NCBI GenBank assembly: GCA_029262735.1
Contig: JAJCYY010000052.1
Coordinates: 1-64,000 of the forward strand
Direction: 5' to 3'
DNA from: Chloroflexota bacterium
GTDB lineage: Bacteria > Chloroflexota > Dehalococcoidia > Lucifugimonadales > Lucifugimonadaceae
DNA: 64,000 bases
The first letter of the stretch is position 1, and the number at the start of each line of letters is the position of its first letter. A program made the position numbers and the translations under genes. The notes under the pieces are model-generated. The model was not told where the DNA came from and did not search any database. It worked only from the letters and a program-made list of their open reading frames with translations. Below are positions 44,563 through 56,459 of this stretch, piece after piece.

Positions 44563-47277
44563 TCAGAGCACTATCCAGCGCTGGTTGGTGCCACCGTGGC
44601 AACCCCACTGCTGGAGGTTAGCGCCATTCTTCGAGTCCCGAGCTGCGATGTCCAGGCACGCACCGCTCGAGATGTTGACCACCATCAAGGAGTGGTCGTC
44701 GGCCGGTTCCAGGCTCCACCGCTGACTTTCACCGCCGTTGCACCCGAACTGCTCGATGTTGGCTCCGTAGTCCAGGCTGCCATCTGCTACGTCCAGGCAC
44801 CGACCGCTGCCCTGATTGACGATCAGGTACTGTCCGTCCGTGCTCGACCGCAACTCCCATCGCTGGTTGTCTCCACTGTGGCAACCCCATTGCTGCACGT
44901 TCGCCCCGTCGTCCTTGCTTCTCGCAGCAACGTCCAGGCACTTCGTGGAGTTCACGTTGATGAGCAGCACTGACGACAGCCGGTGACGGGGCATGTGACC
45001 GTTATCGAATTCTGCACCGGCAAAGATGTTCTCTCTCAGCCACGCGTACTTCCTGTAGAGGAGATCATTGCCGGCGCGCAGATCATCGGCAATCCAGACC
45101 CTCATGTCCTCGCCACGGGCGGTGTAGGCGAGCATTCCGTACAGGAAGGAGTGCTGGCGGGTTCCGACGTCGTAGTTCCCAGACCACCCGGTGAAGCCTC
45201 TGCAACGGCCGGCCAGGTCCGCCAGGCACGCCGCCGCGCTGCCGGTTTTCTCTCCGAACAGGTCGAATGCGACCGCGATCTCTTCGTCGGCGATGAACTC
45301 GGACAACAGGTTTGTAGCCGGACCTTTGCAGCTGTCCGAGCGGTCGCACAGCCCCAGGGACGAAGCGATTGAGTGCCCGAGCTCTTCGAGAGCCGGGACG
45401 TAGTTCATTGCAGCGTCGAGGTTCGTGTTCGGTCCGACGTATGCCGCGCCGATGAACTGCGTATGGATCCAGGCGGTGTAGAACGTGTCCAACCCGGCGT
45501 TTCGCATCGTCCTTTCGAACGCATTTCTAACAAGCCAGTCCGGGATCACCATCATCGCGAAACCGACCTCGGTCGTGATGGGCAGTTCCGTGATCGGTAC
45601 GGTGTCTACGTCCGGGCACTTGACCATTTTGTGGCCACCCGGTGGCTGGACGTAGCCTGTGCACCAATCAATCCCGATGCGTGCCTCCGCAAGCCGCTGC
45701 GTCATGTAGGAACGACTCAGGTTGACGAAGCTCACCGCACCTTCTTTCGAGGATCCAACTGACAGCACGTCATTCCCGAAGTTGGGTCGCTGGCACTCTG
45801 GCGAACGGGGGTCGATACACTTCTGAATACTGGCAATGCTTGGTCGACTAGAGAACGCATCTTCTGAAGTGCCGACCGAAACCCATCTCCCTCCTTGCCG
45901 CAGATCGCCGTCGGCGTTTGCCGAGTCCAGGAAGTACCAGTCAATTCCGCCGCGCTCAGTCAGGAACGCGGCCGTCAGTTTGTTGCGGTAGACCTCGACG
46001 GACGCGAGCGGGTAGGTTCCCAACCGCGAATCGAACCTGCTGACGAACTGGGTCCGAACGACAGACGAGCCTGCTCCGACCAGGATTCGGGCGTGCCGCA
46101 GATGATGCAACTCAACCAATCCGCCGGGACCGACGTCCGTGAACGCCGTAGCGTATGCCCAGTGGAATTCATCACCGAGCATTTCCACGTTGGATATGTC
46201 CAGGAATGACTGCCCTTGCCCGTCCTTCACGTACTCGACAGGCGAGAAGGAGCCCCAATCACCGTTGGTGGATTTCTGGCTGTGGGCCGCCACCATCGTG
46301 TCGGTGTCACTCCTGATCACCGCCAGAACCTCGCTGGTGGCGGACATACCGGCACCGGGATTATCGCCATCACTACCGATCGTCGCTTCAATCCCGCCGG
46401 CCCAGCGCCGAGGATTGTCTACCAGTTGCCAGTCTTTGTTGAACAGCCTGTAGACAGTGATGGGCGAGTCCGCTGTCCTTCCGGCCTCGGAGTGCAGGAC
46501 GTGAAAATTGACCTCACCGTCATCAGTAGCAGTAGCAGAGATCCTCCCGTCTGCTTTACCAACGGGGACGATCCTTGTCCAGTCGGTCCAACCGGCCTTG
46601 ACAGTCCGGCTGGCCTGGTACACCGCGCCGTCGGTGCCCCGTGCAACAAGGTGTAACCGATCTCCGGCGTTCACAAAAACGGCGGCGTCCCGGCGGGCGA
46701 ATTCCTGATCTCCCAGCTGCTTCCAGTCACTCCAGTCGTCCGGTGCGGTCGCAGACGTTACGTACATTCCGCCATCCGATCGAACCACAGCTACGGTAGC
46801 CAGGCCATCAAACTTCGACAGTTTTTGACCTACCTTGCCGATAACTCCGATCAGCGGGTCGCCGTCGGAAATTCCGGGCAGCAGGGTGGACCACCCTGCC
46901 TGCACGACCGCCGGGACCGGTTCCGGCGCAGGTTCTGCTTTGTCGAGCTTTGTCGATGACGCGGTCGGGTCCGGTGTCGGGGAGTCTCCCGGATCCGGCG
47001 TCGGAGTCGACGAGTCAGCCGCTCCGGCTTCGGATGCAGGTGTAGGGTCATGGGTTGTGTTGCCCGGTATTGCCGTGCGCTCGACCGTCGGCTTGTCGGA
47101 TGGTGTCGGCGTAGGGTCTTCCGCAAGGTCGGACGAACAAGCGATGACTGCAACAAACAGCGTGATCGCCAGGACAAGGCTGATCCTGGTCGCCCAGCCC
47201 GGGCCAAATTTTTCAATACTTGACGCCCTCTTCGAGCCCGAGGAACTGGCGTCAACAGCGACAGAATTCTTCAACAT
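44563..47277 (-). CDS. Large secreted lipoprotein with ricin-type beta-trefoil lectin domain
   Basis: 904 residues. A lipoprotein signal ends LFVAVIAC (about residue 47), followed by a Thr/Pro/Asp spacer to 125. Residues about 135-480 repeat WSDW/WTDW strands typical of five- to seven-bladed sugar-binding propellers (PLL-like). The middle (about 550-740) holds YVPALEELGHSIASSLGL and Cys pairs; it resembles a zincin helix but lacks the first His of HExxH. Residues about 770-904 are a ricin-B domain with three QRW repeats (CLDVA, QQWGC, NQRW). It probably binds cell-surface or detrital polysaccharides. Neighbours are a two-component system and a decayed VWA gene. Confidence 0.85.
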   Translation of the reverse strand: MLKNSVAVDASSSGSKRASSIEKFGPGWATRISLVLAITLFVAVIACSSDLAEDPTPTPSDKPTVERTAIPGNTTHDPTPASEAGAADSSTPTPDPGDSPTPDPTASSTKLDKAEPAPEPVPAVVQAGWSTLLPGISDGDPLIGVIGKVGQKLSKFDGLATVAVVRSDGGMYVTSATAPDDWSDWKQLGDQEFARRDAAVFVNAGDRLHLVARGTDGAVYQASRTVKAGWTDWTRIVPVGKADGRISATATDDGEVNFHVLHSEAGRTADSPITVYRLFNKDWQLVDNPRRWAGGIEATIGSDGDNPGAGMSATSEVLAVIRSDTDTMVAAHSQKSTNGDWGSFSPVEYVKDGQGQSFLDISNVEMLGDEFHWAYATAFTDVGPGGLVELHHLRHARILVGAGSSVVRTQFVSRFDSRLGTYPLASVEVYRNKLTAAFLTERGGIDWYFLDSANADGDLRQGGRWVSVGTSEDAFSSRPSIASIQKCIDPRSPECQRPNFGNDVLSVGSSKEGAVSFVNLSRSYMTQRLAEARIGIDWCTGYVQPPGGHKMVKCPDVDTVPITELPITTEVGFAMMVIPDWLVRNAFERTMRNAGLDTFYTAWIHTQFIGAAYVGPNTNLDAAMNYVPALEELGHSIASSLGLCDRSDSCKGPATNLLSEFIADEEIAVAFDLFGEKTGSAAACLADLAGRCRGFTGWSGNYDVGTRQHSFLYGMLAYTARGEDMRVWIADDLRAGNDLLYRKYAWLRENIFAGAEFDNGHMPRHRLSSVLLINVNSTKCLDVAARSKDDGANVQQWGCHSGDNQRWELRSSTDGQYLIVNQGSGRCLDVADGSLDYGANIEQFGCNGGESQRWSLEPADDHSLMVVNISSGACLDIAARDSKNGANLQQWGCHGGTNQRWIVL

Positions 47278-47689
47278 TCACGCATCTCCTATCATCGAGC
47301 TTCCGGGTCGACCCTTCAGATCGATAACACTTGTTGTCTACCGGGCCCGGCCATAGCCTGTGGCCCCGGGTTGAAGATTGGAGGATGTACAGGCGTCGGG
47401 TTGACGTGGCATCCCGTCTGGCTTTGACAGGAATTCCCCGGTTCTGAAACCGATCGGCACCGTGCGAGGTTCAGGGCTAACCCTGAAACGCGAATTGGCC
47501 GGTTGGACTTGTGCCACAGGGATAGATCTTTAACGGAGTGATCCGCGGGGCGCGGTCTGCCGTCAGAACGCTCGGAGTTATTTCAACCGGCGGACTGGCC
47601 GCGGTTCTCGTCGGAGCAATTGCGGGTGGAGAGTTGCAACTCTGGCTGTGGGGCTTCGCAGTCCCGTTGGATCTGACTGCTGCAGCCAT

Positions 47690-49492
47690 TGGAGGCCAAC
47701 AGGAAGGGTGGAACCGAGTTAGTGTAGAAGTAGTTCTGAACTCCTCGATCACCTTTGCCAGGTCTTCCTCAGGCGCTCTGGCGAACTCGGCCCTCGTGGC
47801 CTCGGCCAGGATCCGGCCAACCTCCAGGTCCGCATCCTCGCCGATCGCAACAAAGAAGACCTGGACCTCGTTGTCGAGGTCAGCCCTCGTCCCGGTGCCG
47901 ATCACCGCGCTGGCCGGGCGACGCACGTTGTGTTCGTCCACCGCTTCCGAACCGGCGTAGCCGTCCCAGCGGGTGATGTCGGTCTCCGCACGCGTCTCCA
48001 CCGTCACCAGCTCGTCCAACCGCACGGTGACGGTGTTGGCCTGGCCGTCAGTCAGGACCACCGCCGCTCTGATTGATTCGCCCGGCCCTTCGGCCGCGTC
48101 CGTCTGCTCCAGCGCGAGGATAATCACATCGAAGAGGGCGGTCTCTCCGCGTGCACGCAGCTTGTATGCCGCTTCTTCGATCTCCCACTTAGTGTGGGCA
48201 ACTGGGCCGGGGGCGATGTTCACTTCGACTTCGTCATGAACGTCACCAGACCTACCTGGTTGGTACCGGACATGCTGTTCAACGCCCGTACCAGGCCTTC
48301 ACCCGCCTGATCGATCTTCCGGCCCAACATCGAGCCGCTTGTGTCCAGCACGAACGTGACAATGCCCGGACGCTTCACGTCCTCCCATGCAGCGTCGATC
48401 GCTGCGGCCACTTCAGGGCGGGTCTTCGAAGGATTAAGAACCTTGCCAGGCCTGTTCGCATCGAGACCGAACTCGCTCGAGATCTTGCAAACCGCCCGGT
48501 TCTCGAGGGTGTCAAGATCGATGTCGTCCGGTCCGGGGCGGAACCCGCTGGCCATGAATGCTCGCCGTTGCTCCTCTTCCAGGATGAAGTCGATCCACTC
48601 ATCCGCCGCAATCTTCTCCTCGGGTGTCACCCAGTCATCAGCGTTCACGATGCACGCGCAGTTCTTGCGCGGCATGGAGCCTTCCTTGGGGTAGATCATC
48701 ACCATCGAGCCAGGTTTGATCGGCGGTGCGGCTGTTTCAATACCATTGATGTATGCGCTCTCCGTGCCTTCGTACAGGTGGATCAGGTTGTCCTCCGGCA
48801 TAACGAAGAAGTGGCCACAGCGAACACCCTGATGGACCTTGATGTTCAGCACCGTGGGACCGATCTGGTAGTGGTCGATCAGGCTCGGGAACTTCTTGAC
48901 CACCGCGACTACCTTCGGATCGGTCACGTCTTCTTCCGTCAGCTGCTCGGGGTCTTTGCCGGACGCCATCGAGTAGAGCGCCGGGTGCAGACTGCGGCCC
49001 GTGCTTGATGTCCGCGGGTCCGTGAAAGCGAACAGCGGCTTCTCGCCCCACTCCGAAAGTGCACAGTCATACTTCCTCCAACCCTGCGGGTCGTCCCGGA
49101 GGTCGATGATGTCCTGGTATCCAATCTCCTTCTCTGGCCAGCCGAGGCAGCGAGCCATTTCGGTGTAGGTCACGATGCCGATGACGGGCTGGACGATGCA
49201 ACGGGCATTCGTCCAGGTACTCAGCTTGCAGCTCCGTGGGCTCGTTGTAGACCTCGACCACGATCCTTGTGCCGTCCGCGGTGCGATGAGTCTGCCGGTT
49301 GAACTCCTCGGACATCGCAGGCAACAGTCCATCGCGGGTCAGGTGCCCGGTTGTCCTGTGGACGACGGTGACCGTCGGTTCGGGTGGTGGCGGCCAGAAA
49401 ACCCGGAGTGGAACCGCGACGATGATGGCTAGCATCACCGTTGTCACCACCAGTGAAAGCACGCGGTTGTGGTTCATGTTTGTTTCGTTCAT
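47690..49492 (-). pseudogene. Decayed solute-binding/von Willebrand factor A protein
   Basis: Intact ribosome site (AAAGGAG) and start at 49492 give MNETNMNHNRVLS, a signal-anchor and PTELQAEYL. The sequence then jumps frame near 49210 to CIVQPVIGIVTYTEMARCLGWPE, skipping roughly 50-70 residues present in relatives. The second frame covers a substrate-binding domain and IVTFVLDTSGSMLGRKIDQ, the MIDAS DxSGS of a VWA domain. A single-base loss near 48240 breaks VTFHDEVEVNIAPG; the third frame contains AVVLTDGQANT (MIDAS Asp) and ends near EEF. At least one deletion and two frameshifts make it a pseudogene. Relatives couple a solute-binding fold to VWA on the cell surface. Confidence 0.8.
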
Positions 49493-49855
49493 TGCGTAGT
49501 CTCCTTTCCTGTAGCGGGCAAGAAGCACCAGGAAACTTGCAAAGTCGGGCACTGCAGCGATGCCGGTTGCCAGAACCCCTCCACCGCGCTGTGCAACGGC
49601 GATGGAATTCCGGACCGCAATCTGCGGGATGCGTGCGACGAATCCGACCGCGGACTTCACTCCCTAATAGACGGTGGCGATGCCAACGCCGAGCTGCGCC
49701 AGCAAGAAGTTGAGTGCAAACAGAACTGGTCGCAGCGCAATCGCAAGCGTGGTTATGACAGCCGTGGCCACTCGGCGCAGTTCCAAGGCGACCGTCCGCA
49801 CGAAGGCCAATGAGACTCCATCAACCGTGGCTCCGACGGATATGAGGCTGGTGGG

Positions 49856-50275
49856 CTAAAGACGCGACATTGCGACAATCCCGGCCAGAGCGGCGCCAAA
49901 TGCCGTCGAAAACTCGCTCCACATGGATGCGACCGCAGCACCTGTCATAACGCAGGTGTTATGGAGTGCAGCGATCACCGCCCTGGACGTCGCCAGCAAC
50001 ACCCCGACAGGTGGTGTGGGGACAGAGCGCAGCGCTGAAACGATGAAGCTAAAGAGAACGGCGGCGAAGGCCTTTATCGTCGTAGCCGCGGCTACATTGA
50101 CTCGCCTCGTGCTGGCGAAGGCAAGTACCGTAGCTCCAGCCAGGGCTCCGATGGCGAGACCCGCGACTCGCAGCGGTGGCATGTCCAGGATCTCATGGAT
50201 CGTGGCTGCAACCTGCCTGGTGATGGCGGCGGTAGTGATTGCCGCTCTGGCCGTCAGGTTTACTGTGGCACTCAC
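49856..50275 (-). CDS. Hydrophobic helical protein, probably a gene remnant
   Basis: A 139-residue frame beginning GTG with alternating Ala/Val/Thr-rich hydrophobic stretches (VAGLAIGALAGATVLAFAS; FAAVLFSFIVSAL). A similar Ala/Val/Leu-rich pattern continues in another frame down to about 49665 (FVRTVALELRRVATAVITTL), ending at a stop just before the VWA pseudogene. Together they look like one frameshifted membrane protein that once preceded the VWA gene. No family is recognised, and the opposite strand is also open, so coding is doubtful. Confidence 0.35.
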   Translation of the reverse strand: MSATVNLTARAAITTAAITRQVAATIHEILDMPPLRVAGLAIGALAGATVLAFASTRRVNVAAATTIKAFAAVLFSFIVSALRSVPTPPVGVLLATSRAVIAALHNTCVMTGAAVASMWSEFSTAFGAALAGIVAMSRL

Positions 50276-50290
50276 TGCGTCAGCGAAGCC

Positions 50291-51595
50291 GGGGTGAAGA
50301 TCGTCTCAACCCAGGAACCCTGGGTTGAGGATGGCGGCGAGACGAGCGAGCTCTTCATAAGCGTCGTTGGCTGGACAGCCCGTCAGGAATCGAACCGGAA
50401 GTCAGAGCGGAACAGGGGCGCCCATGTCCGTATGGTTGCTGAGGGGAGATGGGGCCGGGGAAGACCTCCGCTCGGATACAGGAGAGACCCTAACGGCAAA
50501 CTGGTCATTGATCAGAAAGAGGCGAAGGTCGTTGAGCTGATCTTCGACATGTACGTCACTAACCGAACCGGTGTCAGGGGCATCAAGCAGGAGCTTGAGC
50601 GAAGAGGTGTTCTCACCCGCAGGGACCGTGCGTTCTGGGTGCCAGGAGTCATTGGGAAGATCCTGAAGGACGCGATCTACCGGGGCCGCCACGCGTCAGG
50701 GGTTCCCGCGCCGGTGATTATTAGCCCCGGGCTGTGGAGCCGCGCTGAACAACGCCGCCATGCGAACCACCACCTCAAGCCAGGGTACCTGCATCAATAC
50801 GCCCTGCAGGGCCGGGCGACATGCGAGTGCGGGGGCACGATCCGAGTTGAGCATCCGGGCCGCGGCAGGGGCAAGGCGATCTACTTCTGCAACAACCGTT
50901 ACGCCAACTCGTACCGTGTGATGAAGGGCGGTGAACGCTGCATCGTGCCGCGCAAGCCTGTCGATAAGTTCGAGCAGGCGCTTCACCGTGAATTGACAAC
51001 GTGCTTGAACAACCCGGAAAAGCTGATCGTTATGGTGGAGCGAAGCATCCACCGGATACAGCAAGAACTCATGCGGATATCCGGAGATGCAGGTAGCTCT
51101 GAGGCCGAGCTGTCGAATGTTGTCGAGGATATTGGCAGGGTTGAAGAGTCGTGCCTGAGACGACGGATAACCACGGACCGGAGAGATGAGCTGATGGCGG
51201 ATCTGGAAGCCAGGCGTGACGTGCTGGAAGATCAGATTGGGCAGATGAGCCCAGAAAATCGAACAGCCCTCGAAGAGAACCGCGATTTGCTCACAGGGGC
51301 CAGAGACTACCTGGCGACACTCAGTGCCAGGGCAGAACTTGGATTGCCGACCTGGGAGTTCTCCTTCGTGCCTTCCGTAGCCGAGTCCGAGGCACTCCAG
51401 AGGTTTCGGAAGAGAGGTTCCAACGAGTTCTCAAGGAGCCCGAAAAGGATTCCGGAGTCACTGGATAATGTGTTGACGGCATTCAACATGACGGCCGTAT
51501 TCTGCAGTGACCGCGTGGAACTGACCGGCGGTATCGAACTCGCTGTCCCGGATCCAGACTCCCACCTGCACGCGTCCACATTGGGAGGAAGTTAG
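50291..51595 (+). pseudogene. Large serine recombinase missing its catalytic domain
   Basis: The recognisable part begins GVKIVSTQEPWVEDGGETSELF, which in serine recombinases follows about 95 residues of catalytic domain. The YxRVS active-site serine is absent; upstream sequence belongs to the hydrophobic remnant. What remains is the long helix (WTARQESNRKSERNRG), the recombinase domain with GRGRPPLGYRRDPNG, a zinc ribbon (CECGGT and a later Cys pair near YFCNN and GGERC) and a coiled-coil tail. It cannot cut DNA. It marks the edge of an old integrated element whose other parts include the decayed VWA gene. A degenerate REP-A follows its stop. Confidence 0.85.
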
Positions 51596-51623
51596 AGGGT
51601 GGGTTGTCGCGACGGCTCTGCCG

Positions 51624-51657
51624 TCACCGGGCGCAGCATTTTTGCCCGCCCCTACCA
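51624..51657. repeat. REP-A, degenerate copy 5
   Basis: TCACCGGGCGCAGCATTTTT and GCCCGCCCCTACCAAC. The left arm and the CTACCA end are conserved; the loop has a T run. It lies in the gap between the convergent recombinase remnant and the sigma factor gene, where it could act as a bidirectional terminator. Confidence 0.6.
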
Positions 51658-51668
51658 ACTACCTCGCT

Positions 51669-53171
<1,503 letters not shown>

Positions 53172-53846
53172 TTAAGCTGTGTCCTTTCGGTCGTTTTCGT
53201 GCGGCTTTTTACTGTCCTCTGTCGTGCCCTGTACAGTAGTACGCCGCCACGCGCGCACGAAGCTCCGTGACTATGCTGCACGGGGCTGCTGTTTCTTCGG
53301 AATGGTGGCATTCACTCAGTTAGATGACGGGCAGACCGTCCACGGTTCCGCATTCGCCAGCTGCCTCGGCCGCTGTTCGCCACGAACTCAACGAGTTCTA
53401 GGTTCAAACTGGGGCGCACGTAACTTCCTATTATACACCTCTTACGATATCTGGAGTATGTGTTTGGCCGTTTTTCGTTGCAGATTGGAGTGGACGTGCC
53501 AGTTGCTCGTCTGTTTGAGACGATTACCACAGGTATCGAGCGCCAGATGCGCCATCGGTACGATTTTCGTAAGAGGTAGAAGTGGCGGGTTTGAGGTGGG
53601 ATGAGGGTCGGTGGAAGCGGAGAGCGGGGTGCAGGCCAGCACGTCGGCCGTCCTGAGGCCGCCGAAGGGTGTCATCCCGACCGCGGGGTACCCGCTTGCG
53701 GGTCGCAGAGATCTTGGCGAACACATGACTTAGCCTGCTCTTTCGGGCGGTATCCGAACCACTCGACCGTCCATGTGAGTAAACCGGGAGATTCTGAATC
53801 GAGTTCAGAATGACAAATGTCACCCTTGACCCTCAACCACGTTCCC
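53172..53846. other. Intergenic region upstream of rpoD with a REP-B copy
   Basis: It should carry the rpoD promoter (minus strand) in its first 300 bases. CGACCGCGGGGTACCCGCTTGCGGG near 53676-53701 is a GC palindrome (described by position), and REP-B lies at 53785-53817. Short frames across the region show no protein features. Confidence 0.5.
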
Positions 53847-54875
53847 CTACTCCGGCCAGCTGATGACGAACTTTCCTGGCTGGCCGCCTGCGAAGGAGAT
53901 GTACGCTTCTGGCGCTTCCTCTACCGAGCAGGTCTGCGTGATGAGCGATCTCAGCGGCACGTTGCGGTCTGCTACGAACTGCGCCGCTTCTGCGAGGCCG
54001 AAAGTGGAGAAGGTCCACGAGCCCATGAGAGTCAGGTGCCGGTGGATTATGTGATCAGAAGGCCGATACGTGACCTCGCCGCCCTCCCCTACCAGGCACG
54101 CACGACCGAAAATGCGGGCGGCTTCGGCTGCGGCGATCCTTGTCACTGCCTGGCCTGCTGCCTCCAGCGTGGCGTCAGCGCCTTCACCGTGCGTGAGAGC
54201 GCGGATCTGCTCGACGGCGCTCCCGTCCGTGTTGTCGACAGTCTTCCAGGCACCGGCGTCCTCTGCCATCTTCAGCCGCTCGGCATTGATATCGACAGCG
54301 ATCACGCGTGCGCCCATGGCCTCGCCGAACATGGTCGCCGCCAGCCCGACCGGTCCCTGTCCGAAGACCGCCAGCACGTCGCGGCCCGAGACGTTGAGTT
54401 TTTTCAAAGCCTGAAACGCCGTGGTGGCGCCGCAGGCAAGGTAGGCCCCCTCTTCGAATGAGACCTCGTCAGGCATCTTCACGCAGGTTGATTCGTGCGC
54501 GGTCATGTAGTCGCCATGACCCCCGTGACGGCTCCCGCCGTAGTACTTGCGCTTTTCGGTGACGGGGCAGAGCTGCTGCCAGCCGGTGCGGCAGTAGTGA
54601 CACTGCAGACAGCCATCGTAGTGGTGCTGCATGATCCGGTCGCCGACTGAGACTTGCGTGACGCCGGGGCCAAGCGCGACTACTTGGCCGCAGGGTTCGT
54701 GGCCGGGGCGGATGTCTACGTCGTTGAGCGAGCCGTCTTCACGGTATCGGCGCAGGTCGGAGCCGCAGAGGCCGGAGCTTCGCAGCTTTACCAGTACTTC
54801 GTTGGGACCGGGCTTCAGCTGAGGGAAGTCGCCGGTCTCTGCTACAGCGTTGCCAAGGAAGCGGACGCCTCTCAT
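53847..54875 (-). CDS. Zinc-dependent medium-chain dehydrogenase
   Basis: 342 residues. The catalytic zinc site is in SSGLCGSDLRRYRED and RPGHEPCGQV; the HHYDGCLQCHYCRTGWQQLCP stretch holds the four structural-zinc cysteines; and the cofactor loop VLAVFGQGPVGLAATMFGEAMG with VIAVDIN (Asp after the second strand) prefers NAD(H). The length and RYREDGSLND segment fit polyol/threonine dehydrogenase-like members. GGAGATC lies 7 bases before the ATG. The substrate is unknown. Divergent from the aminotransferase gene, with a composite repeat half between them. Confidence 0.88.
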   Translation of the reverse strand: MRGVRFLGNAVAETGDFPQLKPGPNEVLVKLRSSGLCGSDLRRYREDGSLNDVDIRPGHEPCGQVVALGPGVTQVSVGDRIMQHHYDGCLQCHYCRTGWQQLCPVTEKRKYYGGSRHGGHGDYMTAHESTCVKMPDEVSFEEGAYLACGATTAFQALKKLNVSGRDVLAVFGQGPVGLAATMFGEAMGARVIAVDINAERLKMAEDAGAWKTVDNTDGSAVEQIRALTHGEGADATLEAAGQAVTRIAAAEAARIFGRACLVGEGGEVTYRPSDHIIHRHLTLMGSWTFSTFGLAEAAQFVADRNVPLRSLITQTCSVEEAPEAYISFAGGQPGKFVISWPE

Positions 54876-55097
54876 TTTTGATCTCCGATATTTTTCTTCG
54901 CCGTTTTAGGACGGTGGCTGCCTGGGTGTTGTGGCTTCGGCAGGGTCGAGTTTTGTGGCGCAGTTTAGCTCGGATTGGCAGATGTGCCACCGGGATGGCG
55001 TGCCCTGAGCGGCGCTCGCTCCTTATATCAAACTCCAAATTGCCCGTACGCAGCCTCGGGGCTAAACTGTCGCCACCGGTGGGACTCGCAACTAAGA

Positions 55098-55167
55098 ACC
55101 GAAGAAACCGGCTTCCAGCACAAGTCGGGCAATCCATCGCTCACCACTGACATCGGGCGGAGAAAAA
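55098..55167 (+). repeat. Composite repeat, right half, abutting a start codon
   Basis: The stretch AAACCGGCTTCCAGCACAAG, GCAATCCATCGCTCACCACT and GACATCGGGCGGAGAAAAA ends where the aminotransferase ATG begins. Its GGCGGAG, about 8 bases before the ATG, is the apparent ribosome-binding site, so the repeat supplies translation signals. The CCCTCC palindromic left half is missing in this copy. Confidence 0.75.
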
Positions 55168-56376
55168 ATGACAACTACTCAGAAGTTCGCCTACGACGAC
55201 CTCTACTCCGAGCGCTCCGAGGCGGCTCCGGCCCGCACGGTGGCACATGCCAAGTACGACTTCGCCGTCGCCTACCCGGCGCCCGAGACGCTGCCGATGT
55301 ACGGCATGATCGACGCCCTGAAGGCGAAGGTTGACTCGGACGGTGAGCAGGTTGCCCGTGAGATGGCTTACTACCCGCACGCGCTCGGGTCTCCTGAGTT
55401 GCGGGAGTACACGTCTGAGAAGCTGAAGGCCGACCGCGACATCGATGTCGATGCGGACGGCATTGTGCTGACAGCGGGATCAGGCGAGGCGAACGGTTTG
55501 CTTATCCAGGCGATCACGAATCCCGGCGACGTGGTGCTGACGGAGCAGTTCGTGTACGGCGGCACGCTGAGCCAGCTCGGCAAGTTCAAGGCCGATGTCG
55601 TGGGCTCGCCGGTTGACGAGCAGGGTCTGATTCCCGGGGCGCTCGAGGACACGATCAAACGTCTGACTGCCGACGGGCGCAGGCCGAAGTGGCTGTACAC
55701 CATTCCAGAGAGCCAGAACCCGATGGGGTCGACGCTGCCCGAGGCGCGGCGCAGGGAGATCCTGGAGATCTGCCACCGCTACAGCATGCCGATACTGGAG
55801 GATGACTGTTACGTCGATCTCCGCTTCGAGGGCGAGGCGCAGCCTGCGTTCAGGACGCTGGACGATAGCGGAATCGTTATGTACGTGGCGTCGTTTTCGA
55901 AGCTGATCGCTCCGGGGCTGCGAATGGGCTACTTCGTGGCGCCGCCTGAACTGATGGAGCGTGCGCTGAGCTTCAAGCTGGGGTCCGGACCGAACCAGTT
56001 TGCGGCGTATGCGATCACCGGCTTCCTGAAGGAGGGGCTGCAACGGCACCGTGACACGTTCAACCCGGTGCTGAAGCAGAAGAGTGACGCCATGCAGAAG
56101 GGGCTTTCAGAGCACTTTGGCGGTAGCGGGGCGACGTGGTCGAAGCCGCAGGGTGGCTGCTATGCGTGGCTGACGATGCCTGAGGGCGCAGATATATCGG
56201 CGATCCGTGATGAGGTTTTCGATGGGGGCGTCGGTTACCTTGCGGGAACGAATTTCGCTCCGAACGGTGATGGGCAGAACATGGCGCGGCTGTGCTTTGC
56301 GTTCGAGACGCCGGAGAAGAATTTCGACGGCATCGCGCTGCTGGCCCAGCTTTTCCGAAAGCACGGCGTGATGTAG
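55168..56376 (+). CDS. PLP-dependent aminotransferase, 2-aminoadipate/MocR-like group
   Basis: The 402-residue fold-type I enzyme shows LTAGSGEANGLLIQAITNPGDVVL, YTIPESQNPMGSTLPEARRREIL (conserved Asn-Pro), ILEDDCYVDLRFEG (Asp/Tyr) and YVASFSKLIAPGLRMGYFVAP (PLP Lys in SFSKxxxPGxRxG). These are the hallmarks of the LysN/KAT II-like group that also forms the C-terminal part of MocR regulators; no GntR domain is present, so it is an enzyme. It should transaminate aromatic or branched amino acids or 2-aminoadipate. Its ribosome site is repeat-derived. A palindromic repeat half follows the stop. Confidence 0.88.
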   Translation: MTTTQKFAYDDLYSERSEAAPARTVAHAKYDFAVAYPAPETLPMYGMIDALKAKVDSDGEQVAREMAYYPHALGSPELREYTSEKLKADRDIDVDADGIVLTAGSGEANGLLIQAITNPGDVVLTEQFVYGGTLSQLGKFKADVVGSPVDEQGLIPGALEDTIKRLTADGRRPKWLYTIPESQNPMGSTLPEARRREILEICHRYSMPILEDDCYVDLRFEGEAQPAFRTLDDSGIVMYVASFSKLIAPGLRMGYFVAPPELMERALSFKLGSGPNQFAAYAITGFLKEGLQRHRDTFNPVLKQKSDAMQKGLSEHFGGSGATWSKPQGGCYAWLTMPEGADISAIRDEVFDGGVGYLAGTNFAPNGDGQNMARLCFAFETPEKNFDGIALLAQLFRKHGVM

Positions 56377-56388
56377 GGCGGAGTTGCA

Positions 56389-56459
56389 CCCTCCCTTCTC
56401 AAGGGAAGTGCTAAAGGGTGGGTTGTTCAGGATGTCATGCTGAACTTGATTCAGGATAC
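56389..56459. repeat. Inverted composite left half plus REP-B
   Basis: CCCTCCCTTCTCAAGGGAAG and AAAGGGTGGGTTG (56389-56427) are the left half in reverse orientation; REP-B follows at 56433-56459 and overlaps the 3' end of the serine recombinase gene, so that gene's last codons come from the repeat. The element therefore appears to have entered at or beside a REP-B. Confidence 0.7.
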
